Shown in pieces: positions 17,484 to 26,246 of a stretch of DNA of 55,970 nt; position 1 is the first letter of the stretch, and the number at the start of each line of letters is the position of its first letter. The position numbers and the translations under genes were made by a program. Origin of the DNA: Pseudoselenomonas ruminantium (GTDB taxonomy: Bacteria > Bacillota > Negativicutes > Selenomonadales > Selenomonadaceae); the NCBI GenBank assembly GCA_902781305.1, contig CACZIV010000011.1:1-55970 (forward strand). The letters are read 5' to 3'. The notes below the pieces were generated by a model, which saw only the letters and a program-made list of their open reading frames with translations, did not search any database and was not told the origin of the DNA.

Positions 17484-18062
17484 TTATTTTTTCCAACAGG
17501 TCACAATATAGATGGGATTATTGGCCTTAGCCATATCATAGGTTCCCACCTGCTGCAGGCGCGTTACTTGCACCTGAATCGCCTCATAGATGTAAATATC
17601 CGAATGCTGCCGCATAAATTCAATGCACTGCATCAGCGTCTGCACCGTAATGCAATTAAGCACCAACCGTCCCGTCTGTTTGAGCTTTGGCGTAACCGTC
17701 TCCAAAATCTCCGGCAGACGGCTGCCGCTGCCGCCAATCAATATGGCATCAGCCTCCGGCAGGCCCGCCAGCCCGTCAGGCGCTTCTGCCTGAATCACCT
17801 GCATGTTGGTAACGGCAAAATTGGCGGCATTGGCGCGAATGAGATTTATCCCCTCGCTGCTGCGCTCGATGGCATAGACCTCACCTTTAGGTGCCAATCT
17901 GGCCGCTTCAATGGATAGAGACCCTGTCCCTGCACCGATATCATAAACCACCGCATCCGGAGCAATCTGTGCCTTGACCAGGCTCAGAATCCGGATTTCC
18001 TGTTTGGTCATCGGTACATCCTGACGAATAAATTCTTCATCGGCAATTCCGAGAAAATCCAT
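17484..18062 (-). CDS. cbiT: Cobalt-precorrin-6B C15-methyltransferase (decarboxylating)
   Basis: CbiT methylates C-15 and decarboxylates the C-12 acetate chain. At 192 residues it is the stand-alone form; in aerobic organisms the same domain is the C-terminal half of CobL. The Rossmann-type methyltransferase motif VYDIGAGTGSLSIEAA and the IGGSGSRLPEIL segment are clear. AAGGAGG lies before the start. The partner domain CbiE, often adjacent or fused, is absent. It follows a small membrane-protein gene by 13 bases and is probably transcribed with it. Confidence 0.95.
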   Translation of the reverse strand: MDFLGIADEEFIRQDVPMTKQEIRILSLVKAQIAPDAVVYDIGAGTGSLSIEAARLAPKGEVYAIERSSEGINLIRANAANFAVTNMQVIQAEAPDGLAGLPEADAILIGGSGSRLPEILETVTPKLKQTGRLVLNCITVQTLMQCIEFMRQHSDIYIYEAIQVQVTRLQQVGTYDMAKANNPIYIVTCWKK

Positions 18063-18075
18063 GCCTTCTACCTCC

Positions 18076-18396
18076 TTATCTGCCTAAGAACAGACGCAAT
18101 ACGAGCCATACGGCCACGCCTACGCCCACCAATACCAAGATCACGGGCAGGGCCACAAAGAACAAAAAGGCCAGCACAGCTGCGACGCCGGCTATCATCA
18201 GGGCCCGCTGCCACCAGTTTCCACGGCTGGATAAGAGGTCCTGCCAATTCAGCGTATGAATTCGCACACCCCGATAGCCGAAATCAGTCTTGGGTTGTTC
18301 ATCGTCACTGTTGCTGCCCTCTTCAATGGTCACGCCATCATAATCATTGCGTTCCTGGCGGGACATCACCCGTACTTTGCCTTCTTCCTGTTCCAT
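18076..18396 (-). CDS. Small membrane protein of unknown function
   Basis: This 106-residue protein has a charged, acidic first half (about 1-60, with GVTIEEGSNSDDEQP and FGYRGVRIHTLNWQDLL). The second half has two hydrophobic helices (about 67-85 and 87-103), the latter ending in a short basic tail. The likely topology is cytoplasmic N-terminus with a membrane hairpin. I do not recognise a family. It lies 15 bases after the 507-residue unknown gene and 13 before cbiT, so all three are probably one transcript. A link to cobalamin synthesis rests on position only. Confidence 0.75.
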   Translation of the reverse strand: MEQEEGKVRVMSRQERNDYDGVTIEEGSNSDDEQPKTDFGYRGVRIHTLNWQDLLSSRGNWWQRALMIAGVAAVLAFLFFVALPVILVLVGVGVAVWLVLRLFLGR

Positions 18397-18411
18397 GAAC
18401 CCTCACCTCGC

Positions 18412-19935
18412 TCAATAATAGAGACTCTTGATAAATGCTTCTTCCGTCAAATAACGCGGGTCAAAAATATCACAATCCAATGTTTCCTGAATCTTTTTCA
18501 TACAGTCCTGCACACTACCGCTGTCAATGCCAAGCAGTTCATAAATCTCGGTCTGTGCAGACAAATCTACACCATTGATTTGGGCAAATTTCAACAGCAA
18601 AGCCGTCATCATAATATCATCGGTTTTCTCAACAGCAGCCAGCGTCACATAATCCATAAAGAATTTGACCAGCAACGCTGTTTCAAAATTACTGAACCCT
18701 ACATGTCTTGCTACCCGCCGCAGCATATCGATATCCGCCGCAAATAAATCCGCTGTTTCCGGATTATCCGGCAGCGCCTGTATTGCATGACGGCTTTTCA
18801 ATACATTCAGTTGGGCATAGCCGGCTAAAATCTGCAGGGTATGACGTACAACGCCCCCATGCCGGGCAAAAAAATCCGCTATTTCCGCCTGCGGCTTTTG
18901 CACTTTGAACAGCTCAAACTGCCGCAAAATCACGTCCCGCATACGCTTTTGCAGTTTGGGACTCGCCGTAAGGGTAGTGATATAGTTGAGCAGCATAACG
19001 CCATGAGAATGGATATGACCATACAGAATGCAGTGATTGTAATTACCCAGGGCCAATTCCGGCACGGGCAATTCAAAGTTTTCCCCGGTAAAGAAATTGC
19101 GGCAGCTTACAAAATCTTCTCCCACAGCTTCAATACTGAACACCGTAAACCGCGAACGCAATAAATCGCGCAAAATATCCTGTTCCGATGTGGACAATTT
19201 TTCCCGTTCCTGCTCGTAATAATAGCGCAAAGGCGAAGCATCCGAAACAATCAGATGATAATCAAAGAGGAAAAAGTCCCAAAAGCCAAACCAAAATCCG
19301 CGCCGTTCTTCCTCGGACGGAGCTTCCTGACCATCATAGTCCGGGCCGGCATACATCATTATCGCCCTGTCCATATCCCGGCGAAAAGCTGGTTTCTTAT
19401 AGTAATCGTCAATCCGGTGCAACAGTTCATCCAGCATCTTATTCAAACGCTGCATGGTTTCCGGCGGAACTTCCTCCATATGCTCCAACGAACTATAGAA
19501 TTCATCCCCGTCCCGTCTGTCCGGCAGAAAAAAATAGCCGCCTTCGTAAAGAGAATCCTTGGCAGCGGTCAGTCCCTGACGATAATCCTCCGTCTTGCCG
19601 GTACGCTGCAGATATTCATAGAACTTTTCCGCAGCCGAAAAGAATTTGTTGATATCCGCCTCAGCCAACATAAAATCAGCCTGGTCATTGGCATAACGGT
19701 AAATAATCTCCTGATAATCATAGACCGTCAACGACCCCAGAGAATAAAGATCCAACTGATCCACATAAGTAACGAGCAGACGGATTATGCTCCAAATCCG
19801 CTTCAACTCATCATCATCTGCCCCATGCCAGGCATTGCGGCGCAAATAAGCCTCTACGGCATCTTGCGGGACAATCTGGCCGGCGGCGGCGTTTTCTTCA
19901 TAAAATTCTTCAACCAGTGAATATACATTACCCAT
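18412..19935 (-). CDS. Conserved-looking protein of unknown function, 507 residues
   Basis: The product is soluble, acidic and largely helical, with no signal peptide or membrane segment. Visible landmarks are an N-terminal helical part (VEEFYEENAAAGQIVPQDAV), a central aromatic patch GFWFGFWDFFLFDYHL (about 219-234), a mixed region including FFTGENFELPVPELALGNYN, and a C-terminal helical segment with FFARHGGVVRHTLQILAGYA. The aromatic patch recalls segments seen in some SEC-C-associated proteins, but no zinc-binding cysteine tail is present, so I do not assign it. It heads the operon that continues into the small membrane protein and cbiT. The last residues (EEAFIKSLYY) end at a normal stop. 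Confidence 0.75.
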   Translation of the reverse strand: MGNVYSLVEEFYEENAAAGQIVPQDAVEAYLRRNAWHGADDDELKRIWSIIRLLVTYVDQLDLYSLGSLTVYDYQEIIYRYANDQADFMLAEADINKFFSAAEKFYEYLQRTGKTEDYRQGLTAAKDSLYEGGYFFLPDRRDGDEFYSSLEHMEEVPPETMQRLNKMLDELLHRIDDYYKKPAFRRDMDRAIMMYAGPDYDGQEAPSEEERRGFWFGFWDFFLFDYHLIVSDASPLRYYYEQEREKLSTSEQDILRDLLRSRFTVFSIEAVGEDFVSCRNFFTGENFELPVPELALGNYNHCILYGHIHSHGVMLLNYITTLTASPKLQKRMRDVILRQFELFKVQKPQAEIADFFARHGGVVRHTLQILAGYAQLNVLKSRHAIQALPDNPETADLFAADIDMLRRVARHVGFSNFETALLVKFFMDYVTLAAVEKTDDIMMTALLLKFAQINGVDLSAQTEIYELLGIDSGSVQDCMKKIQETLDCDIFDPRYLTEEAFIKSLYY

Positions 19936-20012
19936 ACAACAGGACCCTCTGTATCTTTATAAATTAACAAAAACATTATATCATAATAGCCGCCATTGTT
20001 CAAAAAAGAAGC

Positions 20013-20033
20013 CCGCTAAGCCAAGCTTAGCTT
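20013..20033 (-). terminator. Probable uvrB terminator
   Basis: GCTAAGC (20015-20021) pairs with GCTTAGC (20025-20031) around a three-base loop overlapping the last uvrB codons. On the minus strand a T-rich stretch follows after GGGC. Confidence 0.5.
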
Positions 20034-22072
20034 TTTCCCTTGGCATTAGGCAGAGTACCATCCAATTCCAAAATCATATCTCTAAGCTCTGCCGCCCGCT
20101 CAAATTCCATAGCACGGGAAGCCTGCTGCATTTCACGCAGTAAGGTTTTGACAAGATTTTCCTTGTCTTTCTTGGAGAGTTTTTTCTTCTTTTTGCCATC
20201 GCCTGCGGTATAACTTGCCGCCGATTCTGCGACCAAAGTGGTTTCAATCAACGGTTTAATGGGCTTGATAATCGTCTTGGGCACAATGCCATGTTCCTTA
20301 TTATAGGCCTGCTGAATTTCCCGGCGGCGTTCCGTTTCATCCATGGCCCGTTTCATGGAATCGGTAATTCTATCGGCATACATGATTACCTGACCATGCG
20401 CATTGCGGGCAGCACGGCCAATAATCTGAATCAGCGAGGTATCTGAACGCAGGAAACCTTCCTTATCCGCATCCAATATGGCAATCAAAGACACCTCCGG
20501 CATATCCAGCCCTTCACGCAAAAGGTTAATGCCCACCAGTACATCAAATTCCCCAGCCCGCAAATCGTGAATGATTTCCGCCCGTTCAATGGTCGCAATA
20601 TCGGAATGCAGATAACGTACCTTTACACCTGCCTCCTTCAGAAAATCGGTAAGATTCTCCGCCATCTTCTTGGTCAGGGTCGTGACGAGTACACGCTCAT
20701 TGCGCTCAATGCGCAGACGGATTTCCGTCAAGAGGTCATCAATCTGCCCTTCCAATGGCCGCACCTCGATTTCCGGGTCAATAAGCCCCGTCGGGCGAAT
20801 GACCTGCTGGGCCACCTGCTGGGCCTGCTCCTTTTCGTACTTGCCCGGCGTAGCCGACACATAGATAATCTGATTGATACGCGCCGCAAATTCCTCAAAG
20901 GTCAGGGGGCGGTTATCAAAAGCCGAGGGCAGGCGGAAGCCATTCTCCACCAACGACACCTTGCGGCTCCTGTCGCCGGCATACATAGCATGTATCTGCG
21001 GCAGGGTCACATGGGATTCGTCCACGACAATCAGGAAATCCTCCGGGAAGTAATCCAACAATGTATAGGGAGCGTCCCCCGCCTTGCGATGGGTCAAATG
21101 ACGGGAATAATTTTCTATGCCCGAACAATAGCCCATTTCCTGCATCATTTCCAAATCGTAATTGGTGCGCTGTTCAATGCGCTGCGCTTCGAGTAATTTG
21201 CCATTTTCGCGGAACATTTTGAGCTGCACATCGAGCTCGTCGCGGATGTCCTGCATGGCGATTTTCATATCCTCGTCTTCGGTGACATAGTGGGACGCAG
21301 GAAACACCATCAAATGGGTGCGCTCGCCATAGACTTCACCCGTCACCACATCAAACTCCACCATGCGGTCAATCTCATCACCAAACAGCTCAATGCGCAC
21401 CGCCCGGTTATTATAACCCGCGGGAAATACCTCGATAACATCCCCACGCACCCGGAAACGGCCGCGCTCAAAAGCGATATCATTGCGCTCATAGCGAATC
21501 TGCACCAATTTGTGCAGGATGTCCTCCCGCGGCACCTCCTGTCCTTTATGCAGGGACAGGACCATTTCATGGTAGCTTTCCGGGGAACCCAAACCATAGA
21601 TGCAGGAAACAGACGCCACAATAATCACATCCCGCCGTTCAAACAGTGAACAGGTAGCAGAATGGCGCAGTTCATCAATCTCATCATTAATCGAGGAATC
21701 CTTTTCAATATAGGTATCCGTGGAAGCGATATAGGCTTCCGGCTGGTAGTAATCGTAATAGCTGACAAAATACCCTACATAGTTTTCCGGAAAGAATGCC
21801 TTAAACTCACTGGCCAATTGCGCTGCCAATGTCTTATTATGGGCAATCACCAATGTCGGCTTTTGCACCTTCTCAATGACCTTGGCAATGGTATAGGTCT
21901 TGCCCGTTCCCGTTGCCCCCAAAAGTACCTGCGCCTGTTGACCATTTTCTATCCCCGCCGCCAAATCCTCAATGGCCTTAGGCTGGTCACCCATAGGTTC
22001 AAACGGCGCGACTACCTTGAAGGGTATCTCCTTGTCAAACTGCATCGTATTTAATTTGGGAACCATTGCCAT
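20027..22072 (-). CDS. uvrB: Excinuclease ABC subunit B
   Basis: UvrB is the damage-verifying helicase-like subunit of nucleotide excision repair. It is loaded by UvrA and directs UvrC incision. The 681-residue protein has Walker [13 protein letters not shown], the damage-probing beta-hairpin [35 protein letters not shown] and the C-terminal UVR motif around [14 protein letters not shown] that contacts UvrC. GGGAGG lies 7 bases before the start. uvrA and uvrC are not in the window; it appears to be a single-gene unit. Confidence 0.98.
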   Translation of the reverse strand: MAMVPKLNTMQFDKEIPFKVVAPFEPMGDQPKAIEDLAAGIENGQQAQVLLGATGTGKTYTIAKVIEKVQKPTLVIAHNKTLAAQLASEFKAFFPENYVGYFVSYYDYYQPEAYIASTDTYIEKDSSINDEIDELRHSATCSLFERRDVIIVASVSCIYGLGSPESYHEMVLSLHKGQEVPREDILHKLVQIRYERNDIAFERGRFRVRGDVIEVFPAGYNNRAVRIELFGDEIDRMVEFDVVTGEVYGERTHLMVFPASHYVTEDEDMKIAMQDIRDELDVQLKMFRENGKLLEAQRIEQRTNYDLEMMQEMGYCSGIENYSRHLTHRKAGDAPYTLLDYFPEDFLIVVDESHVTLPQIHAMYAGDRSRKVSLVENGFRLPSAFDNRPLTFEEFAARINQIIYVSATPGKYEKEQAQQVAQQVIRPTGLIDPEIEVRPLEGQIDDLLTEIRLRIERNERVLVTTLTKKMAENLTDFLKEAGVKVRYLHSDIATIERAEIIHDLRAGEFDVLVGINLLREGLDMPEVSLIAILDADKEGFLRSDTSLIQIIGRAARNAHGQVIMYADRITDSMKRAMDETERRREIQQAYNKEHGIVPKTIIKPIKPLIETTLVAESAASYTAGDGKKKKKLSKKDKENLVKTLLREMQQASRAMEFERAAELRDMILELDGTLPNAKGKS

Positions 22073-22125
22073 AGTCCATCCTCCCTTAAATTCATAATTA
22101 AGCTATAGTATAACGCAAAGTTTAA

Positions 22126-22165
22126 AAGGGCTCAATGGAAATTATCATGAAATCTCCATTGAGCC
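22126..22165 (-). terminator. Terminator of the HD-GYP gene
   Basis: GGCTCAATGGA (22129-22139) pairs perfectly with TCCATTGAGCC (22155-22165); CTTTTAAAC follows on the minus strand. It lies just past the HD-GYP stop and before uvrB. Confidence 0.75.
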
Positions 22166-22186
22166 TGAATCTCTATATGCTGTCAA

Positions 22187-23260
22187 TCACACTTCGCTGG
22201 CGGTCAGAATACATTCTACCTTGACCTCGCGATTTTTGTTCAAATCATAAAACTCGCCTTTGTCGGTCTGTACCACAGGCAGGGAACGAATCCGGCTTTC
22301 ATCCAAATAAACAATACGTCCTTTTTCCCCATTGGTCAGGCGTACCCAGTTGCCATTCAAGGCATGGGACAAACGCTTGATAAAGAGCACTCCATATTCC
22401 GTATCCAATTTGCCATCCAAGATATCATCATAAAGAATAGCAAACACATCAAAAGGCGAACGACGTTTGGCAAATACCCGGTCACTGGCCATGGCGTCAT
22501 AGATATCGAGAATAGCCAGTATCTTGCCAAAACGAGATATGTTTTCCTTTTTCAGTTTCAAGGGATAACCAGAACCATCACAGCGTTCATGGTGCTGTAT
22601 AACGCCCATCATAATATCCTGATTGGCATTCAACGTGGTTCTTGCCAACGTATCATGACCATACTGTGCATGCATCTTAACCTGCTCAAATTCCTCTGGC
22701 GTAAGTTTCCCCTGTTTTTCCAACACAGCAGGCGGAATCATCATCTTGCCGATATCCAGGAACAGCCCCGCAATGACCAAATTGTACTGGTCAAGCACCG
22801 ACATCCCCAACCAACGCCCCATTAATCCGGCCAAGATGCCCACATGAAGGCAATGATGAATCAGGTAAGAGCCTTCATGCTTCATATTATGAATCTGCGA
22901 TACCGCTTTCGCCCCATCACAGAGCTCGGTAAAATTCCGTTCATCCATAATATTCTGCAGGTCAGCAGCATTAAATTCCCCGCGTTGTACCAGCCCTTCA
23001 AACATACGTTCCAATTGCTGATAAACCGTGTTATAGCACACGATGTAAGCATCATCGAGCAAATTCTCCTTGCTGGGCATTGCCGGAGGTTCCTGCTCAT
23101 CAATATAAACCGAAAAAATCGGCCTGTCCAACAGACCATAAATCATTTCCTTGGTCAACATCGTTCCCGTACTAATAAGCGCATTACCCTGTTCATCCAC
23201 GATATCTCGTCCAACTGTCATCCCTGCCCGCAGGCTCTCTACTGCATATACCTTTAGCAC
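22187..23260 (-). CDS. HD-GYP domain protein with altered HD motif
   Basis: This 357-residue protein has an N-terminal part like that found before many HD-GYP domains (VESLRAGMTVGRDI) and a C-terminal HD-GYP domain (about 125-320). HD-GYP enzymes hydrolyse cyclic di-GMP using a two- or three-metal site. Here the GYP signature HHERCDGSGYP (223-233) and the later DIYDA are intact. The usual HDIGK reads LDIGK: Leu168 replaces the histidine of the HD doublet, a metal ligand. Reduced activity or a purely binding role is likely but unproven. The start is GTG after GAGGATGAGGG. A promoter lies upstream and a terminator downstream. Confidence 0.9.
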   Translation of the reverse strand: MLKVYAVESLRAGMTVGRDIVDEQGNALISTGTMLTKEMIYGLLDRPIFSVYIDEQEPPAMPSKENLLDDAYIVCYNTVYQQLERMFEGLVQRGEFNAADLQNIMDERNFTELCDGAKAVSQIHNMKHEGSYLIHHCLHVGILAGLMGRWLGMSVLDQYNLVIAGLFLDIGKMMIPPAVLEKQGKLTPEEFEQVKMHAQYGHDTLARTTLNANQDIMMGVIQHHERCDGSGYPLKLKKENISRFGKILAILDIYDAMASDRVFAKRRSPFDVFAILYDDILDGKLDTEYGVLFIKRLSHALNGNWVRLTNGEKGRIVYLDESRIRSLPVVQTDKGEFYDLNKNREVKVECILTASEV

Positions 23261-23312
23261 AAGCCCTCATCCTCTCCAGCCAGATTTCGTTTACGTTTAT
23301 TAATCTCTCTTG

Positions 23313-23318
23313 ATTATA
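23313..23318 (-). promoter_or_regulatory. Probable -10 box of the HD-GYP gene
   Basis: TATAAT on the minus strand about 50 bases before the GTG start; the matching -35 is weak. The box lies just downstream of the composite hairpin element. Confidence 0.5.
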
Positions 23319-23371
23319 GCGCATTCTTATAAGTTTTACCATAAGAATTTAATATATTCGAAGCACAAGGC

Positions 23372-23452
23372 GAAGGGCAGGAGGGGAATAACTTTCGGCT
23401 GCTTAGACAAGCTTGTCAAACGCTGCCGAAAGCCATTCCCCTCCTGCCCTTC
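23372..23452. repeat. Hairpin A1 (copy A, module 1)
   Basis: GAAGGGCAGGAGGGGAAT (23372-23389) pairs without mismatch with 23435-23452, giving an 18-bp stem. Inside, TTTCGGC (23393-23399) pairs with GCCGAAA (23425-23431), and the apex is the perfect palindrome GACAAGCTTGTC (23406-23417). The outer arm is purine-rich and lacks a terminal T run. Confidence 0.95.
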
Positions 23453-23584
23453 TTAGTTTTAGCACATAAACTGCGTTATAATCTATCTTGCTGCTCACCC
23501 TAATATCACAGTGTACCTCCCGCAAATTGGTTTTATTACGTTTGGTCAGCTTATCTTTGCAATACAATCATAAGTACGCAATAA

Positions 23585-23665
23585 GCCCGCCCTGCTGGTG
23601 ATAGCTTTCCGCAGCGTTTGACAAGCCTGTCTAAGCGAAGGAAAGTTATTACCAGCAGGGCGGGC
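23585..23665. repeat. Hairpin A2 (copy A, module 2)
   Basis: GCCCGCCCTGCTGGT (23585-23599) pairs perfectly with 23651-23665. CTTTCC (23605-23610) pairs with GGAAAG (23640-23645). The core GCAGCGTTTGACAAGCCTGT is the reverse complement of the A1 core with few changes. It begins 31 bases past the tkt stop and might also stop transcription. Confidence 0.95.
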
Positions 23666-23695
23666 GTCTTATTTATCTCGATGTAAACCTAACGA

Positions 23696-25699
23696 TTATT
23701 TGTTGTCGCTAACAACCTTGCGCACAACCTCAGCCACATGGTCAACGGTGAAGCCGAACTTCTCGAAGAGCACAGCTGCCGGCGCAGATGCACCAAAGCC
23801 TTCCATGGAAACCGTAGCGCCATCAAGGCCTACATATTTACCCCAACCGAAATCGCTGAGTGCTTCCACAGCTACGCGGGCGCGAACCTTCTTCGGCAGA
23901 ACACTTTCTTTGTATTCAGCACTCTGCTGTTCGAAGAGATCCATGCAAGGCATGGAAACAACGCGGACATCCACGCCTTCACCAGCCAGTTTAGCCTGCG
24001 TATCCACAGCCAGGGAAACTTCCGAACCCGTAGCGATGATGATACCATCCATATTGGCAACATCTTTTGCTTCGGACACAACATAAGCACCCTTGAGAGC
24101 ATCCTTGGAGGAACCAGCCAGCTGCGGCAGGTTCTGACGAGTCAGTACCAAAGCCGTCGGCGTCTTTTCGCTGGTCACAGCCAGATACCAGCCTGCAGCC
24201 GTTTCCGTTGCATCTGCTGGACGGAATACGTTGACATTCGGCTGAGAACGGAGCATAGCCAGCTGTTCAATCGGTTCATGCGTCGGGCCGTCTTCGCCGA
24301 CACCAATGCTGTCATGCGTGAATACATAGGTCACAGGCAGGCCCATCAGCGCAGCCAAACGAACCATCGGTTTCGTGTAGTCGCTGAACACGAAGAACGT
24401 TGCTACATAATTCTTCAGACCGCCATGGAGGGTGATACCATTAGCCATAGCTGCCATAGCCAGTTCACGCACACCGAAGTGCAGGTTGCGGCCGGCATAG
24501 TTATCCTTGGAGAAATCGCCTGCATCCTTCATGTCTGTCTTGTTGGAAGGAGCAAGGTCAGCACTGCCGCCAAACAGGTTCGGCAGGAGATCTTTCAGGC
24601 GGTTAATCATCGTACCGGACAGAGCACGGGTAGCCTGTGCCTTGTCTTCATAAGCCCAGAAATCTTCGTTCTCAAGGAGAGCTTTCGCATCAACAGGAGC
24701 ATGGAACTTATCCCATTTAGCCTTGAGTTCCGGGAATTTAGCGCAGTAGTCAGCAAAGAGCTTATTCCAAGCTTCTTCTGCCTCAGCGCCCTTCTTGGCT
24801 TTTTCTTCATAATGGGCATAAACATCCTGCGGAATGTTGAAGGTCTTTTCCGGTTCCGGCCAGCCCAGATTTTCCTTGAGGGCCTTGACATTGTCAACGC
24901 CGAGCGGTTCGCCATGTGCGCTGGCTTTACCCTGTTTTGCCGGGCAGCCGTAACCAATCTGCGTCTTAACCGTGATGAAGGACGGATGTTCTTTGTCAGC
25001 CTTGGCCGCTTCAATAGCTTTGCCAATAGCTTCCAGATCATTGCCATCTTCTACAGTCAGCGTCTGGAAACCGAAAGCCTGCATACGTTTTTCCACATTT
25101 TCCGTGAAGGCAATATCCGTGCTGCCTTCGATGGAAATCTTATTGGAATCATAAAGCACAATCAGTTTGGAGAGGCCGAGCGTACCAGCCAGCGAGAAGG
25201 CTTCCGAAGAAATGCCTTCCATCATGCAGCCATCGCCGCCCAGAGCAAAGGTATAATGGTCAACCACATCATAGCCCGGCTTGTTGAATTCGGCAGCCAG
25301 ATGAGCTTCTGCCATCGCCATACCTACAGCCATACCCATACCTGCACCCAGCGGGCCGGTCGTGGCTTCAACACCTACCGTGTGACCATATTCCGGATGT
25401 CCCGGAGTCAGCGAACCATCCTGACGAAAGTTCTTCATATCATCCATGGTAAGGCCATAACCGAAGAAATGGAGCAGGGAATAAAGCAGCGTAGAACCAT
25501 GACCACCGGACAGGATGAAACGGTCGCGGTTAGCCCACTGCGGATTCTTCGGGTTGTGGTTCATGTGGTTAGCCCACAGTTCATAAGCCATAGCAGCGCT
25601 GCCAAGGGGCAGGCCGGGATGACCGGAATTTGCCTTCTGTACAGCATCAGCTGCCAGAACGCGGATAGCGTTTACACAAGTGGTATCCATGTTACTCAA
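23696..25699 (-). CDS. tkt: Transketolase
   Basis: Transketolase moves two-carbon ketol units between sugar phosphates in the pentose phosphate pathway using thiamine diphosphate. The protein of about 667 residues has the N-terminal ANSGHPGLPLGSAAMAYELW, the cofactor-binding GGDGCMMEGISSEAF, the pyrimidine-binding region and THDSIGVGEDGPTHEPIEQL. I favour a TTG start at 25699 because AAGGAG lies nine bases before it; ATG at 25690 is the alternative, and an open frame reaching 25792 has no such site. It is a stand-alone gene followed by the twin-hairpin element. Confidence 0.97.
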   Translation of the reverse strand: MSNMDTTCVNAIRVLAADAVQKANSGHPGLPLGSAAMAYELWANHMNHNPKNPQWANRDRFILSGGHGSTLLYSLLHFFGYGLTMDDMKNFRQDGSLTPGHPEYGHTVGVEATTGPLGAGMGMAVGMAMAEAHLAAEFNKPGYDVVDHYTFALGGDGCMMEGISSEAFSLAGTLGLSKLIVLYDSNKISIEGSTDIAFTENVEKRMQAFGFQTLTVEDGNDLEAIGKAIEAAKADKEHPSFITVKTQIGYGCPAKQGKASAHGEPLGVDNVKALKENLGWPEPEKTFNIPQDVYAHYEEKAKKGAEAEEAWNKLFADYCAKFPELKAKWDKFHAPVDAKALLENEDFWAYEDKAQATRALSGTMINRLKDLLPNLFGGSADLAPSNKTDMKDAGDFSKDNYAGRNLHFGVRELAMAAMANGITLHGGLKNYVATFFVFSDYTKPMVRLAALMGLPVTYVFTHDSIGVGEDGPTHEPIEQLAMLRSQPNVNVFRPADATETAAGWYLAVTSEKTPTALVLTRQNLPQLAGSSKDALKGAYVVSEAKDVANMDGIIIATGSEVSLAVDTQAKLAGEGVDVRVVSMPCMDLFEQQSAEYKESVLPKKVRARVAVEALSDFGWGKYVGLDGATVSMEGFGASAPAAVLFEKFGFTVDHVAEVVRKVVSDNK

Positions 25700-25854
25700 T
25701 GTGTATCTCTCCTTACCTAAAATAGTTTCGTTTACAAACATCATTCTACAAAAAAAAATGGAAAATGTACAGACCCTTTGTCCATTTTCCATTAATTTCT
25801 TTTATGTTTTTTTAAGAAACGATTATTGATAATTACGTTTTCAAACAATGAAAC

Positions 25855-26217
25855 TTAGAAGTTTCGCAAATCAGGACGCAGCTCCTGTGCTTTACCCATG
25901 TAAACATGCTGAATATCTGCCTGTTTGATTTCTGTATCGACAAGCAGCAGCACGCGAATACAACGCTCCATGGATTCATCCACCTCAGGCACCCGCGTAT
26001 CAAAAAGGGGAACCTTATCAAAGCCTTCCATCTGACGGGCCCCCGTTGCCGGAAAACCTGCGGTCAGATCACTGGTACAACTGAAGATACAAGCACCGAT
26101 ATCCTCCGGCTTCACCTTGTTGCGCCGCAGAATCTGCGACAGCAGCATTTTGGCTGCCTGCCAGATTTCCTCCTTCTTGTTCTCCCCGACTACAATTGCG
26201 CCGCGAATTCCTCTCAT
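25855..26217 (-). CDS. aroH: Chorismate mutase, AroH type
   Basis: This converts chorismate to prephenate for phenylalanine and tyrosine synthesis. The 120-residue protein matches the trimeric Bacillus AroH fold: RGIRGAIVVGENKKEEI with the active-site arginine, SCTSDLTAGFPATGAR, and the C-terminal VYMGKAQELRPDL carrying another active-site arginine. GGAGG lies before the ATG. No other shikimate genes adjoin it. Confidence 0.94.
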   Translation of the reverse strand: MRGIRGAIVVGENKKEEIWQAAKMLLSQILRRNKVKPEDIGACIFSCTSDLTAGFPATGARQMEGFDKVPLFDTRVPEVDESMERCIRVLLLVDTEIKQADIQHVYMGKAQELRPDLRNF

Positions 26218-26246
26218 AAATCATTCCTCCTCATCTGCCTGTGAAT

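Larger units (their letters stand above)
23335..23688. repeat. Composite twin-hairpin element, copy A
   Basis: This fills most of the 435-base gap between the tkt stop and the HD-GYP gene. It holds two long hairpins (23372-23452 and 23585-23665) whose cores are reverse complements of each other, separated by about 130 bases of ordinary-looking AT-rich DNA. The end at 23678-23688 reads GTTTACATCGA on the minus strand, and a nearly identical GTTTACATCG opens copy B at 53622, suggesting loose terminal inverted repeats. AATTCGAGCCCAAG-like and CAATAAGCCCG-like stretches flanking the hairpins also recur in copy B. I know no named family with this form. Confidence 0.85.

Noticed and set aside
23372-23452. 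Hairpin A1 as a simple Rho-independent terminator
   Set aside because: It has no T run on either strand, is far longer than needed, and shares a conserved core and inverted partner with three other hairpins.
23738-25720. 660-codon open frame on the plus strand opposite tkt
   Set aside because: Its translation has no recognisable domain and mirrors the codon pattern of transketolase on the other strand, which is an unmistakable gene.
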